Part shown: positions 8,291-16,865 of the stretch, in pieces | Layout: every line of letters begins with the position of its first letter | Position numbering within the stretch: the stretch's first letter is position 1 | From: DATAFF01 sp036257595 | Lineage (GTDB): Bacteria > Pseudomonadota > Alphaproteobacteria > Rhizobiales > Aestuariivirgaceae | Length of the DNA: 24,570 nt | NCBI GenBank assembly: GCA_036257595.1 | Contig: DATAFF010000059.1 | Location: forward strand, 1-24,570 | Direction: 5' to 3' | Program-made: the position numbers and the translations under genes | The notes under the pieces: generated by a model | Seen by the model: only the letters and a program-made list of their open reading frames with translations | Told to the model about the DNA's origin: nothing | Databases searched by the model: none

Positions 8291-8334
8291 GGGAACCTCT
8301 TGGGCAACAGTCGGCAGCGACTGCAGTTAGACAA

Positions 8335-8417
8335 GGCAATAGGCATTAGGCAATAGGCAGTGAGGGGGCTCTTCCCTACGGCCGACCGCCTACTGCCTAT
8401 TGCCTATTGCCTACTGC
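8335..8417. repeat. Heptamer inverted array after the second M16 gene
   Basis: Left arm: GGCAATA, GGCATTA, GGCAATA, GGCAGTG (8335-8362). Right arm: CTACTGC, CTATTGC, CTATTGC, CTACTGC (8390-8417). Twenty bases of the arms pair with a single mismatch, and the right arm ends one base before the M16 TGA stop (8419-8421). The 27-base loop contains TTCCCTAC, also seen in the loop of the array at 1970-2074, which points to a common ancestor element rather than independent slippage. Confidence 0.92.
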
Positions 8418-8418
8418 C

Positions 8419-9783
8419 TCAGCTCCTTGGGACCGCCGCAACGTCTTTCGGGCGGCCGACGATGGTGATGATCAGGTCATCGACCCTGAGCAGCCGCTTG
8501 GCGACCCGCCGCACATCGCCGATGCTCACCGCCTGGACCAGGCTGTTGCGCTTGTTGACATAGTCGATGCCGAGCTCCTGCTCCTGGATCGACAGCAGCT
8601 GCGCGGCGATCTTGCGGCTCGAATCGAAGCGCAGCGGATAGGAGCCGGTGATATAGGTCTTGGCCTCGGCAAGCTCCTGCTCGGTCGGCCCTTCTGCCGC
8701 CATGCGCGCGATCTCGCGCTTGGTCACCTCGATCGTTTCACTGGCCCGCTCATTGACTGTCGAGACATTGCCGACAAAAGCCGCCGACCGCTCCATCGGA
8801 TAGAGACCGGTCGAGATGCCGTAGGTCAGCCCGCGCTTCTCGCGCACCTCCTCCATCAGCCGCGAACCGAAGCCGCCCTCCCCAAGGATGAAGTTCATGA
8901 CATAGCCCGCCATGAAATCCGGATCCTTGCGCTTGATGCCCGGCAGGCCGAACTGGATGACGCTCTGCGGAATGTCGCGATCGACGATCTTCACCACCGG
9001 CCCGTGCTGGACGGCGGTTTCGGCGATCTTCGGCATCCCCGATCGCTCCGGCAGATCGCCGAAAATCTGGTCAAGCACCACCGCCAGCTCGTCGGCGCTG
9101 ATGTCGCCGACGACCGCGATCTTCAGACCCTCGCGCGCGAACAGGCGCTTGCTCAACTGCCTGAGGTCGTCTCCCGTCACCCTGTTGACCGCCTCGACGG
9201 TGCCCTTGTCGTCGCGGGAATAGGGATGAGCGCCAAAGGCCGCATGCATCCACACATCGCCGGCGATCGCCTCCGGATCCTCGGCATCGCCCCTTACCGA
9301 CAGAAGGATCTGCCGCCGCACCTTCTCGAGCGGCGCCGCGTCGAAGCGCGGCTTGGTGAGCGCGAGCCGCAGGAGATCGAACGCGCCGGCCCGATTGGCA
9401 GTCAGCGTCTGCAGCGAGCCACTGAAATTGTCGAGACCCGTATCGAATGAAAGCTTCATCGCGAGGTCGTCCTCGCGGGTCTGGAAAGCATTGGAATCAA
9501 GCTCGCCCGCACCTTCGTCGAGCATGCCGGAGAGGAAGTGGGCGAGACCCGGCTTGTCGGCCGGATCGGCCGCCGAGCCGCCCTCGAAGGAGAAGCTCAT
9601 GGCGATCAGCGGGATCGCATGCTCCTCGACCAGCCAGGCGGTGATGCCGCCCTTCGATTTGACTTCCTGAATGGTGATCGCATGGGCCGAGGATGCGCCG
9701 ATCGTGGCCGCGCCGACGAGGGTTGCCGCACAGAGCATGAGCACTCGCAAGATGCTGGAGGTTGTCAGGTGAATGGACAGCAT
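8419..9783 (-). CDS. M16 family protein without the catalytic zinc motif
   Basis: This is a pitrilysin-type protein, probably periplasmic, acting as the inactive partner of the M16 peptidase encoded just upstream. Numbered from the ATG at 9783 (454 residues), a signal peptide runs to about Ala35 (ASSAHA before ITIQE). Where active members have HxxEH it reads HFLSG (82-86): the Glu and second His are lost. The C-terminal half keeps SRLMEEVREKRGLTYG, the Arg/Tyr segment that contacts substrate in M16 dimers such as mitochondrial processing peptidase alpha and Sphingomonas-type pairs. I chose 9783 because GGAG lies 7 bases upstream and a good signal sequence begins there; a TTG at 9807, overlapping the upstream stop, is the alternative. 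It ends at a heptamer array. Confidence 0.9.
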   Translation of the reverse strand: MLSIHLTTSSILRVLMLCAATLVGAATIGASSAHAITIQEVKSKGGITAWLVEEHAIPLIAMSFSFEGGSAADPADKPGLAHFLSGMLDEGAGELDSNAFQTREDDLAMKLSFDTGLDNFSGSLQTLTANRAGAFDLLRLALTKPRFDAAPLEKVRRQILLSVRGDAEDPEAIAGDVWMHAAFGAHPYSRDDKGTVEAVNRVTGDDLRQLSKRLFAREGLKIAVVGDISADELAVVLDQIFGDLPERSGMPKIAETAVQHGPVVKIVDRDIPQSVIQFGLPGIKRKDPDFMAGYVMNFILGEGGFGSRLMEEVREKRGLTYGISTGLYPMERSAAFVGNVSTVNERASETIEVTKREIARMAAEGPTEQELAEAKTYITGSYPLRFDSSRKIAAQLLSIQEQELGIDYVNKRNSLVQAVSIGDVRRVAKRLLRVDDLIITIVGRPKDVAAVPRS

Positions 9784-9803
9784 GGATTCGCTCCGAGGGA
9801 GGC

Positions 9804-11198
9804 TCAATTGGCGACCTTGGCGTCCGCCCCGCCGGGCGATTTGATCAGAATGCCAGTGACCGAGCGGTTGAGCTGCAGCACCGCGCGCGCCACCCGGTCG
9901 ACATCCTCCTTGGTCACCTTGCGAACCCGCTCGTCCCAGGCGAGGACATCCTCGACCGTGCGGCCCGAGGTCAGCGCCGCGCCGAACAGGTAGGCCAGAC
10001 GGAACTGGCTGTCGAGCGAGTAGACCGTATCGGCGAGCAGCCGGTTCCTGGCGCGGGCGACCTCGTCCTCGGTGGTGCCCTCGCGGGCCAGTCGGTCAAG
10101 CTCGGTATCGAGCGCCGCCTCCGCCGCCTCATTGGTCCCGCCAGGCACCGGTGTCGCATAGATCACAAAATTTCCCGAGTCGAGGTTCTCGCCCGAATAA
10201 CTTGCGCCCGCCTGTGCCGCGACCTGCTGGTTGACGACAAGGCTGCGATAGAGTCGACTCGTGGAGTTGCCGCCCAGCACTTCCGCGAGCACCTCGAGCG
10301 CTTCCGCCTGGCCCGGTTCGCCCGTGCGGTAGCTCGGCGCGAGATAGGTTCGCTGGATCAGCGGCGTGGCAACCCGCGGATCAGCCAGCGTGACGCGTCG
10401 CGACGCCACCGGCTCGGGCTCGCTGGTGCGGATCCTGGGCTGGGGCTGTGCGCTGTTGGGCAGCACGCCGAAATGCTTGTCCGCCAGCACCTTCACCTCG
10501 CTTGGATCGACGTCGCCGGCAACGACCAGCACGGCATTGGACGGCGTATAATGCTGGCGATAGAAGGCGATCGCATCGTCGCGATTGAGCTGCGACATCT
10601 CCGACATCCAGCCGATCACCGGCTTGCCATAGGGATGCGCCAGATAGAGCGCGGCATCGAGCTGCTCGCCGAGCCGGTTGGCGGGATCGTTGTCGGTCCT
10701 CTGCCGCCGCTCCTCCTTGATGACCTCGCGCTCCGGCAGCACCGCCTGATCGGTGAGCTGCAGATTGCGCATCCGGTCGGCCTCGAGCCCCATGACGAGA
10801 TCGAGCCGGTCCTTGGCGATTCGCTGGTAATAGGCAGTGAAGTCCTGGCTGGTGAAGGCATTGTCCTCGCCACCATGCCGGCGCACGATTCGCGAGAACT
10901 CTCCCGCCGGCACCTGCGATGTGCCCTTGAACATCAGATGCTCGAGAAAATGCGCGATGCCGGCCTTGCCCTGCGGCTCGTCGGCCGCCCCCACCTTGTA
11001 CCACACCATCTGGGTGACGACCGGCGCCCGCCGGTCCGGGATCACCACCACCTGCATGCCGTTGCCCAACGTAAAGCGGGCGACCTCGATATTGAGCGCA
11101 CGTGCCGGGGGAACCGCCGTCATGGCAACGGCCGCAAGCGCGGCAAGGGCAACCGTGAGCTGCTTCAGCCGTGGCGGCGGGCAGGCGGCATTGCGCAT
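9804..11198 (-). CDS. M16 family zinc metallopeptidase, catalytic partner
   Basis: This is an exported zinc peptidase of the insulinase/pitrilysin family. The 464 residues begin with a hydrophobic signal sequence (about 12-34, PPARA cleavage region). The active site is HFLEH at 83-87, with a distal zinc-ligand Glu at about 162 (REVIKEE), matching the HxxEH-X(74-76)-E rule, and Glu139 in between. The second M16 domain (about 260-430) has SRLYRSLVVNQQ. The active and inactive pair side by side resembles two-subunit M16 peptidases, and the pair is common next to lspA in alphaproteobacteria. Substrates cannot be read from the sequence; a role in periplasmic peptide turnover is an inference. GGAG lies 6 bases before the ATG. 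The next gene starts 20 bases after the stop. Confidence 0.95.
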   Translation of the reverse strand: MRNAACPPPRLKQLTVALAALAAVAMTAVPPARALNIEVARFTLGNGMQVVVIPDRRAPVVTQMVWYKVGAADEPQGKAGIAHFLEHLMFKGTSQVPAGEFSRIVRRHGGEDNAFTSQDFTAYYQRIAKDRLDLVMGLEADRMRNLQLTDQAVLPEREVIKEERRQRTDNDPANRLGEQLDAALYLAHPYGKPVIGWMSEMSQLNRDDAIAFYRQHYTPSNAVLVVAGDVDPSEVKVLADKHFGVLPNSAQPQPRIRTSEPEPVASRRVTLADPRVATPLIQRTYLAPSYRTGEPGQAEALEVLAEVLGGNSTSRLYRSLVVNQQVAAQAGASYSGENLDSGNFVIYATPVPGGTNEAAEAALDTELDRLAREGTTEDEVARARNRLLADTVYSLDSQFRLAYLFGAALTSGRTVEDVLAWDERVRKVTKEDVDRVARAVLQLNRSVTGILIKSPGGADAKVAN

Positions 11199-11295
11199 GG
11201 CATTCTCCAGGATGGGTTAGGCTTTGTTCAGGGCCAGGGAACCTGCCCCGCGCCGTCCTCGAGCGCTACTGAACTTTTCGTAACCCACCGCTTGT

Positions 11296-11316
11296 TCCTC
11301 CCTCCAAGGGGGAGGA
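11296..11316. repeat. Short palindrome downstream of the BamF-like gene
   Basis: TCCTCCC (11296-11302) and GGGAGGA (11310-11316) form a 7-pair stem with a 7-base loop in the 131-base gap after the lipoprotein gene. No U-run follows on the minus strand, so it is not a classical terminator. It may be one of the GC-rich palindromes scattered in rhizobial genomes. Confidence 0.55.
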
Positions 11317-11329
11317 GGCCGTCAACACT

Positions 11330-11893
11330 TCACTGGTCGGACCACACGCCTCCCATATTGAGGACCGTGCCGTAATTGGGATTTTTTGCCCGCTGCATCT
11401 CGATATATTTCTGCCGCAACTCTTCCCGCAGCTCCGACGGCTTCTTGGGCGTGCCGTCTGGCTTGTTGCGGGAAATGCCGTAGCGCTCGTAGAAGTCCTG
11501 GCTGGCCGCGGGCGTCGCCGGCGCGGCACCGGGCGCCGGCGCCGTTGTGGCCGGTGCGGCGCCTGGAGCAGCAGGCGCTGCCGCTGTCGCCGGAGCCGCC
11601 GGTGTCAGGCTGGCTGTCGTGGTGCCGGGCGCTGGCGCACCGTAATTGGGCGGCTGCACGGTTGCGGTCGACGCCGTCTGGACTGGCTGCGGCGGGGGTG
11701 GCGGGGGCGTTCCGGTGCCGGGCGCCTTGAGGGCGAGATCGGGCGGCAGGACCAGAGCCTGGTTGGTCCGCACCTGAGTCTCGTCAGGCGCATCCTTGCC
11801 AGCGCCGAAGACGTCCTGGAACGACGTCTCGCTGCAGCCGGTGACAAAGACGGACAGGCAGAGCGCAGCCGCCACACGCAGTAAAGCAGGCAT
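11330..11893 (-). CDS. DUF3035 lipoprotein, BamF-like
   Basis: This is a predicted outer-membrane lipoprotein of 187 residues. The signal peptide ends in lipobox VTGC, giving lipidated Cys20. After it, VRTNQALVLPPDL (41-53) fits the conserved N-terminal motif of DUF3035 proteins, described as BamF in alphaproteobacterial outer-membrane assembly (BAM) complexes. Residues about 58-131 are an Ala/Pro/Thr-rich low-complexity linker, possibly a periplasmic spacer. The C-terminal block (about 134-187) is charged and helical with conserved-looking ends (NPNYGTVLNMGGVW). The ATG at 11893 follows GAGGGGAG at about 10 bases; longer in-frame starts add no signal sequence. It lies directly after lspA, the peptidase that would process it. 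The BamF identity is from recall of motif and context, not a search. Confidence 0.8.
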   Translation of the reverse strand: MPALLRVAAALCLSVFVTGCSETSFQDVFGAGKDAPDETQVRTNQALVLPPDLALKAPGTGTPPPPPPQPVQTASTATVQPPNYGAPAPGTTTASLTPAAPATAAAPAAPGAAPATTAPAPGAAPATPAASQDFYERYGISRNKPDGTPKKPSELREELRQKYIEMQRAKNPNYGTVLNMGGVWSDQ

Positions 11894-11981
11894 CGCGATA
11901 TACTCCCCTCGCGCTCCGCCCCGAATCCGCCCGGCAGCCCCCCGGTCGTGCCAGCTCAATGGGGCGAAAGCGTGACCCCGA

Positions 11982-12485
11982 TTACGCGCGCCGTCGCGCA
12001 TCCTCGCTCCACGACTCATACAGCAGCAGACCCACGCCCGCAACGATTGCCAGATCGGCGATGTTGAAGACGTACCAGTCGAATCCTCGCCAATGGAGCA
12101 GGAAGAAATCAGCGACCGCGCCATAAATCACCCGATCCAGCGCATTCCCCAATGCCCCGCCGATGACCAGGCCAATCGCCGCTGCCGTCAACGGCCGCTC
12201 GGTGCGGGCGAGCCATATCCACAGCGCAAGTGACGCAACAAGCGACAATGCCACCAGGCCGAATCGACCAAATGCCGTATGCTGTGCGAACCAGCCGTAG
12301 GACACTCCGCGATTCCATACCAGAACGAGATCGAAGAACGGCATCACCTCGACCGGTTGTCGCTCGGCGATCCGGAAGCTGTGCAGCATGAAGACCTTGT
12401 GCGCCTGATCGAAGGCGAAGATCAGCACTGCAAAGGCAAGCCCGATCGGTGAGAGCCTGCCCCAGAGCCGCAGCCGCTTCATCAT
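11982..12485 (-). CDS. lspA: Lipoprotein signal peptidase (signal peptidase II)
   Basis: This inner-membrane aspartyl peptidase removes signal peptides from prolipoproteins, likely including the DUF3035 lipoprotein encoded next. The 167 residues form four hydrophobic segments (about 12-28, 72-92, 100-115, 140-156). Family motifs are DQAHK at 26-30, WNRG at 57-60, GNALDR at 113-118, VADFF at 124-128 and FNIADLAI at 140-147. Asp126 and Asp144 fit the catalytic pair. The start is ATG-ATG at 12485/12482: the first ATG overlaps the ileS stop as ATGA, which implies translational coupling. A longer in-frame extension into ileS lacks family sequence. The order ileS-lspA is widely conserved in bacteria. 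Confidence 0.95.
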   Translation of the reverse strand: MMKRLRLWGRLSPIGLAFAVLIFAFDQAHKVFMLHSFRIAERQPVEVMPFFDLVLVWNRGVSYGWFAQHTAFGRFGLVALSLVASLALWIWLARTERPLTAAAIGLVIGGALGNALDRVIYGAVADFFLLHWRGFDWYVFNIADLAIVAGVGLLLYESWSEDARRRA

Positions 12486-15418
12486 GCCTTGGTGATTCGC
12501 TGTGCCGCCATCCACTCGCGCAGCGCCGCGGCATCGCGCGGCGTGACATCCGGGAACTCGGGATCGCTGCCGACCTCCTCCGAGATCTTCCATGACCGGG
12601 CGCATTTGCGGCCCAGCGCCAGACGCGGCACCACCGCAACGCCGGCAATTTCGGGCAATCTGAAGGCGTCGGCCGGTCCCTCACCGGAGATAAGCTCGGC
12701 GGCCGAGGTGATGGCAATCTCCGCGAGATCGATACCGTCCAATGCGGCACGGAGCGCCCGATCGGCGACATGGACTGCTGGTGCCGCCTCGAGCGACGAG
12801 CCGATCCGTTTCTGCGCCCGTTCGCGCTCCAGCGCCCCGGTGATGACCGAACGCACCCGCCATACCTGTTCCCATGTGTGCTCCAGCGCCTCGTCGCGCC
12901 AGCTCCGCGGCGTTGTCGGAAACTGAGTCAGATGCACCGAGGCAGCATCCTCGCCATGGCGATGACCCCAGGCCTCCTCCATGGTGAAGGGAAGAAGCGG
13001 CGCCAACCATTTGACCAGCCGGTCGAACAGCCGGTCGATCACCGTCAGCGCCGCCCGGCGCCTGACGCTCGAGATCGGATCGCAATAGAGCGCATCCTTG
13101 CGGATGTCGAAATAATAGGCCGATAGCTCGACCGTCATGAAATTGCTCAAGGACGCGGTGATGCGCTTGAAATCGAAGGCGTCATAGGCGGCACGGACTT
13201 CCTCATCAAGGCCGCTGAGGCGCGACAGGATGAGCCGCTCGAGCTCCGGCATCTCGCCTTCGTCCACCACATCCGACGGCGTGAAATGCGTGAGCGTCCC
13301 GAGCATCCAGCGCAGCGTATTGCGGATCTTGCGATAGGACTCGACCGTGTTCTTGAGGATCTCGGGGCCGATCCTGAGGTCCTCGGCATAGTCGGACGAC
13401 ACCACCCAGAGGCGGAGAATATCGGCGCCCGACTGCGCGATGACCTCCTGCGGCGTCACCGTGTTGCCGAGGGACTTCGACATTTTCCGCCCCTCCTCGT
13501 CCACGACGAAGCCGTGGGTCACCACCGCATCATAGGGTGCCCGTCCGCGGGTCCCGCAGGACTCGAGCAGCGAGGATTGGAACCAGCCGCGATGCTGGTC
13601 GGAGCCCTCCAGATAGAGGTCGGCCGGCCATCTGAGATCATCCCGGTCTTCCAGCACGAAGGCGTGTGTCGAGCCGGAGTCGAACCACACATCGAGAATG
13701 TCGGTGACCTGCTCGTAATCCGCCCGGTTGGCGACAAGGCCGTCGAGAAAGCGCTCGGTCGCACCCTTGGCGAACCACGCATCCGCCCCTTCCGCCTCGA
13801 ATGCGGCGATGATCCGCGCATTCACCGCCGGATCGCGCAGCACCTCGCCGGTCTCGCGATGAACGAACACGCTGATCGGCACGCCCCAGGCACGCTGACG
13901 CGACAGCACCCAGTCGGGCCGGCTTTCGATCATGGCACGCAGCCGGTTCTGTCCCGCCTGCGGCACGAAGCGGGTCTGGTCGACGGCCTCGAGGGCGCGC
14001 CCCCTGAGCGTCGAGCCGTCGCCCATGTCGCGGTCCATATGGACGAACCATTGCGGTGTGTTGCGGAAGATCACCGGTTTCTTGGACCGCCAGGAATGGG
14101 GATATTGGTGCTTCAGGCGTCCGCGCGCGATCAGCATCTGCGCACGCGTCAGCGCCTCGATCACCGCCTGGTTGGCATCGCCCTTCTCGCCCTTGGCGGT
14201 GATCACTCGCCGCCCCTCGAATCCCGGCGCCGCCTCAGTGAACACGCCATCGGCATCGACGGTGAAGGGAATGGCCGCGTCGATACCTTCTCGCTCGAGG
14301 AACCGCGCATTCTCCGTCCACAGATCGAAGTCCTCGCGTCCGTGACCCGGAGCAGTATGAACGAATCCGGTGCCGGAATCGGAGGTCACGTGTTCACCGG
14401 CAAGGAGCGGAACAGGAAAGTCGTATCCCAACTCCGCCAGAGGATGCTCCAGGCGTAGCGGGAAAAGCTCCTTCGGCTTCAGGGAGCCGAGTCTCTTGAA
14501 CCCTTCGACCCGTGCGGCTTTGAACACTTCCTCAGCCAGCACATCGGCGATGACCAGCCTGTCTCCGACCTTTGCCCAGTTGCCCTCGGGCGAGGCGGTC
14601 ACCTGATAGAGCCCATAGGAGATGCTCGGCGAATAGGAGACGGCGCGGTTGCCGGGAATCGTCCAGGGCGTGGTGGTCCAGATCGCCACCGATGAGCGGC
14701 GTAGTTCATCTGCAAGCTTGCTGCCATCGTCGTCGATGCTATGGATCGGAAACTTCACCCAGACGGTGTCGGACTGGTAGTCCTGATACTCGATCTCGGC
14801 TTCCGCCAGCGCCGTCTTCTCGACGACCGACCACATGACCGGCTTCGACCCGCGATAGAGCTGGCCCGACATCGCAAACTTCATGAGCTCGCCGGCAATC
14901 CGCGCCTCGGCATGGAAGCTCATCGTCGTGTAAGGATCGTCGAAATCGCCGACGACGCCCAACCGCTTGAACTCGTCGGTCTGGACCCTGATCCAGCGGG
15001 CCGCGAACTCGCGGCACTGCCGGCGGAATTCGATCACCGGCACCGCATCCTTGTTCTTGCCCTTGGCGCGATACTCCTCCTCGATCTTCCACTCGATCGG
15101 CAGGCCGTGGCAGTCCCAGCCCGGCACGTAGTTCGAGTCAAAGCCTCGCATCTGAAAGGAGCGCACCACCACATCCTTCAGGATCTTGTTGAGACCGGTT
15201 CCCAGATGGATGTTGGAATTGGCATAGGGTGGCCCGTCATGGAGCACATATTTTGGCCGGCCCGCCGCGTCCTGTCTGAGCGCCCTATAGAGATCGATGG
15301 CTTCCCAACGCGCCAGGATCGCCGGTTCCCTATGGGGCAATCCCGCCCGCATCGGGAAATCGGTCTTGGGCAGAAAAAGGGTCGTCGAATAGTCGCCAGG
15401 CGCCGGAGTGTCGTTCAT
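12482..15418 (-). CDS. ileS: Isoleucyl-tRNA synthetase
   Basis: This class I synthetase charges tRNA-Ile, with CP1 editing of valine. The 978 residues show GPPYANSNIHLGT with the HIGH-type signature HLGT at 71-74, GWDCHGLPIE in the catalytic core, a long CP1 insertion (about 190-410), and KMSKS at 645-649. After the anticodon-binding helices, the C-terminal zinc knuckle found in E. coli IleRS (two CxxC pairs) is degenerate: the first pair reads CARS and the second TPRD, so zinc binding there is probably lost. I recall the same in other rhizobial IleRS. The ATG at 15418 follows a GAGAG-type ribosome site. The stop overlaps the lspA start by four bases. Confidence 0.97.
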   Translation of the reverse strand: MNDTPAPGDYSTTLFLPKTDFPMRAGLPHREPAILARWEAIDLYRALRQDAAGRPKYVLHDGPPYANSNIHLGTGLNKILKDVVVRSFQMRGFDSNYVPGWDCHGLPIEWKIEEEYRAKGKNKDAVPVIEFRRQCREFAARWIRVQTDEFKRLGVVGDFDDPYTTMSFHAEARIAGELMKFAMSGQLYRGSKPVMWSVVEKTALAEAEIEYQDYQSDTVWVKFPIHSIDDDGSKLADELRRSSVAIWTTTPWTIPGNRAVSYSPSISYGLYQVTASPEGNWAKVGDRLVIADVLAEEVFKAARVEGFKRLGSLKPKELFPLRLEHPLAELGYDFPVPLLAGEHVTSDSGTGFVHTAPGHGREDFDLWTENARFLEREGIDAAIPFTVDADGVFTEAAPGFEGRRVITAKGEKGDANQAVIEALTRAQMLIARGRLKHQYPHSWRSKKPVIFRNTPQWFVHMDRDMGDGSTLRGRALEAVDQTRFVPQAGQNRLRAMIESRPDWVLSRQRAWGVPISVFVHRETGEVLRDPAVNARIIAAFEAEGADAWFAKGATERFLDGLVANRADYEQVTDILDVWFDSGSTHAFVLEDRDDLRWPADLYLEGSDQHRGWFQSSLLESCGTRGRAPYDAVVTHGFVVDEEGRKMSKSLGNTVTPQEVIAQSGADILRLWVVSSDYAEDLRIGPEILKNTVESYRKIRNTLRWMLGTLTHFTPSDVVDEGEMPELERLILSRLSGLDEEVRAAYDAFDFKRITASLSNFMTVELSAYYFDIRKDALYCDPISSVRRRAALTVIDRLFDRLVKWLAPLLPFTMEEAWGHRHGEDAASVHLTQFPTTPRSWRDEALEHTWEQVWRVRSVITGALERERAQKRIGSSLEAAPAVHVADRALRAALDGIDLAEIAITSAAELISGEGPADAFRLPEIAGVAVVPRLALGRKCARSWKISEEVGSDPEFPDVTPRDAAALREWMAAQRITKA

Positions 15419-15494
15419 CGCAAGCTCTCATTTTCGGGCGGGTTATAAAGCGAGTAACGCATTGTGAGTAGCGCTAATCGCAATCTCCACTCCG

Positions 15495-15536
15495 CTAGAG
15501 CATGATGTGGGTACACCTAGACACATCATGCTCTAG
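15495..15536. repeat. 15-bp perfect palindrome between hydrolase and ileS
   Basis: CTAGAGCATGATGTG (15495-15509) and its exact reverse complement (15522-15536) flank a 12-base loop. The outer end contains the TAG stop of the hydrolase gene (15533-15535). It carries GAGCATGAT, a core I associate with dispersed rhizobial intergenic palindromes. No U-run follows, but the stem could protect or end the hydrolase message ahead of ileS. Confidence 0.85.
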
Positions 15537-16813
15537 GTCCGATTGGCGAGTTCCACCACCGTCGCCGCCAGCACCCTGGCCCCGGCAGCACATTGTTGTG
15601 GCGTCGAATATTCATCCGGGCTGTGGCTTACTCCATTGCGGCATGGGATGAACAGCATGCCCGCTGGGCAGACCCTTGCCGCATAAAGGGCATCGTGGAA
15701 CGCGCCCGAGGCGAGGCGCGTCGCCCTGAGGCCGAGGGCCGCCGCCGCATCCTCGATCAATGCCGGGACGGGCCCGTCGAACGGGGTGGGATTCATCTCC
15801 GATGTGGTCACTATTCTTGCGGTGCAGGGCTTGACGGCCTCGGTCACCACCCGCTCGATTGCACTGCCGCGCCGCTTGAGCTCGGCGGTATCAGGATGGC
15901 GGAAATCGATGGTGAAGGTCACCTTCTGCGGGATGGTGTTTGGCGAATTTGGCTCGACGACCACCCGGCCGACCGTAAACCGCGTCAGATCCTTCGGGTC
16001 CTCCATCAGTCCGTTAAGCCAGGTGATGGCGCGCACCGCCGCCTGGAGGGCGTCCCGGCGATGGGCGGCCGGCGTGGTCCCGGCGTGGCCGGCGACGCCC
16101 TCGACCTCGACGCGCATCCAGCGGACACCTTGAATGCCGGTCACCGCAGCAATGTCGATGCCCTGCCTTTCCAGCACCGGGCCTTGCTCGATATGCGGCT
16201 CCACATAAGCACAAGCGGGCCATTGCGCCGGCCGGCGCGGCAGATCGGGGGTCGCCGCCAGTGTCTCCGCCAACGCATCGGCGAAACGGATCCCGTCGCT
16301 GCCGATGTCGTCGAGAAATGCCGCGAGTGGACTCTGTCCGGCCCACACCGACGAGCCGGTGCAGCTCCGCTCGAACCGTCCACCCTCCTCATTGGTCCAG
16401 GCGACGACATCGATCGGCCGGCGTGTCGCGACACCGGCGTCATCCAGCGCCTGCATCGCCTCGAAGGCGGCGAGCACCCCATAAATGCCGTCAAACCGAC
16501 CGCCCGCCGGTTGGCTGTCCATATGACTCCCCGCCACGACGGGCGGGGCTTGCGGTTCCTGCCCTGACCGCCGCAGGAACAAGTTGGCCGCCTCGTCGAT
16601 ACTGACCTCGAGCCCGAGCTGGCGCGCCCAGCCGATCAGCAACGCCCGAGCCGCGATGTCCTCGGGGGTGAGCGCCTGGCGGGTGACGCCGCCATTGCCA
16701 AGGCCGCCGATCGCCGCCATCGCCTCGAGCGATTGCCACAGCCGATCCTCCGAGACCGCCGCTGCCGCCTTCAAAGCCGGAGCGCTCAGACTGTGTTGCA
16801 CTGGATTTGACAC
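15533..16813 (-). CDS. M20 family amidohydrolase (N-carbamoyl-L-amino acid hydrolase/allantoate amidohydrolase type)
   Basis: This is a metal-dependent amidase that removes a carbamoyl or ureido group, releasing ammonia and CO2 from N-carbamoyl amino acids, allantoate or ureidoglycolate. The 426 residues contain GSHMDSQPAGGRFDG (95-109), with ligands His97 and Asp108, NEEGGRF (141-147, Glu142/143), EPHIEQGPVLE (205-215, His207) and a late His397 in SHSPDE, which completes the two-metal site. AGTTPAAHRRDAL marks the dimerisation domain. Substrate cannot be settled from motifs: no hydantoinase, allantoinase or ureidoglycolate gene is nearby. The start is GTG with GAGGTA about 6 bases upstream. 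It is divergent from a small membrane-protein gene across 52 bases containing a palindrome. Confidence 0.9.
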   Translation of the reverse strand: MSNPVQHSLSAPALKAAAAVSEDRLWQSLEAMAAIGGLGNGGVTRQALTPEDIAARALLIGWARQLGLEVSIDEAANLFLRRSGQEPQAPPVVAGSHMDSQPAGGRFDGIYGVLAAFEAMQALDDAGVATRRPIDVVAWTNEEGGRFERSCTGSSVWAGQSPLAAFLDDIGSDGIRFADALAETLAATPDLPRRPAQWPACAYVEPHIEQGPVLERQGIDIAAVTGIQGVRWMRVEVEGVAGHAGTTPAAHRRDALQAAVRAITWLNGLMEDPKDLTRFTVGRVVVEPNSPNTIPQKVTFTIDFRHPDTAELKRRGSAIERVVTEAVKPCTARIVTTSEMNPTPFDGPVPALIEDAAAALGLRATRLASGAFHDALYAARVCPAGMLFIPCRNGVSHSPDEYSTPQQCAAGARVLAATVVELANRT

Positions 16814-16824
16814 TCACTACCTCT

Positions 16825-16838
16825 ACGTGTATTCACGT
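16825..16838. promoter_or_regulatory. Palindrome in the divergent hydrolase/membrane-protein promoter region
   Basis: ACGTG-TATT-CACGT is a perfect 5+5 inverted repeat in the 52-base gap between two divergent genes, 12 bases upstream of the hydrolase GTG. The position suits an operator for a dimeric repressor or activator controlling one or both genes. The regulator is not identifiable here. Confidence 0.4.
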
Positions 16839-16865
16839 TTATCGATGACCGAAGAACGAGCGACA

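Noticed and set aside
8419..9783. Second M16 gene as a broken pseudogene
   Set aside because: The frame, signal peptide and substrate-binding segment are intact; loss of HxxEH is normal for the partner subunit of paired M16 peptidases.
11296..11316. Intrinsic terminator after the lipoprotein gene
   Set aside because: A stem is present but no U-run follows on the minus strand; kept only as a palindrome.
9762..11375. Long plus-strand frame opposite the M16 peptidase
   Set aside because: Antisense shadow of a gene with intact catalytic motifs; composition is unnatural for a protein.
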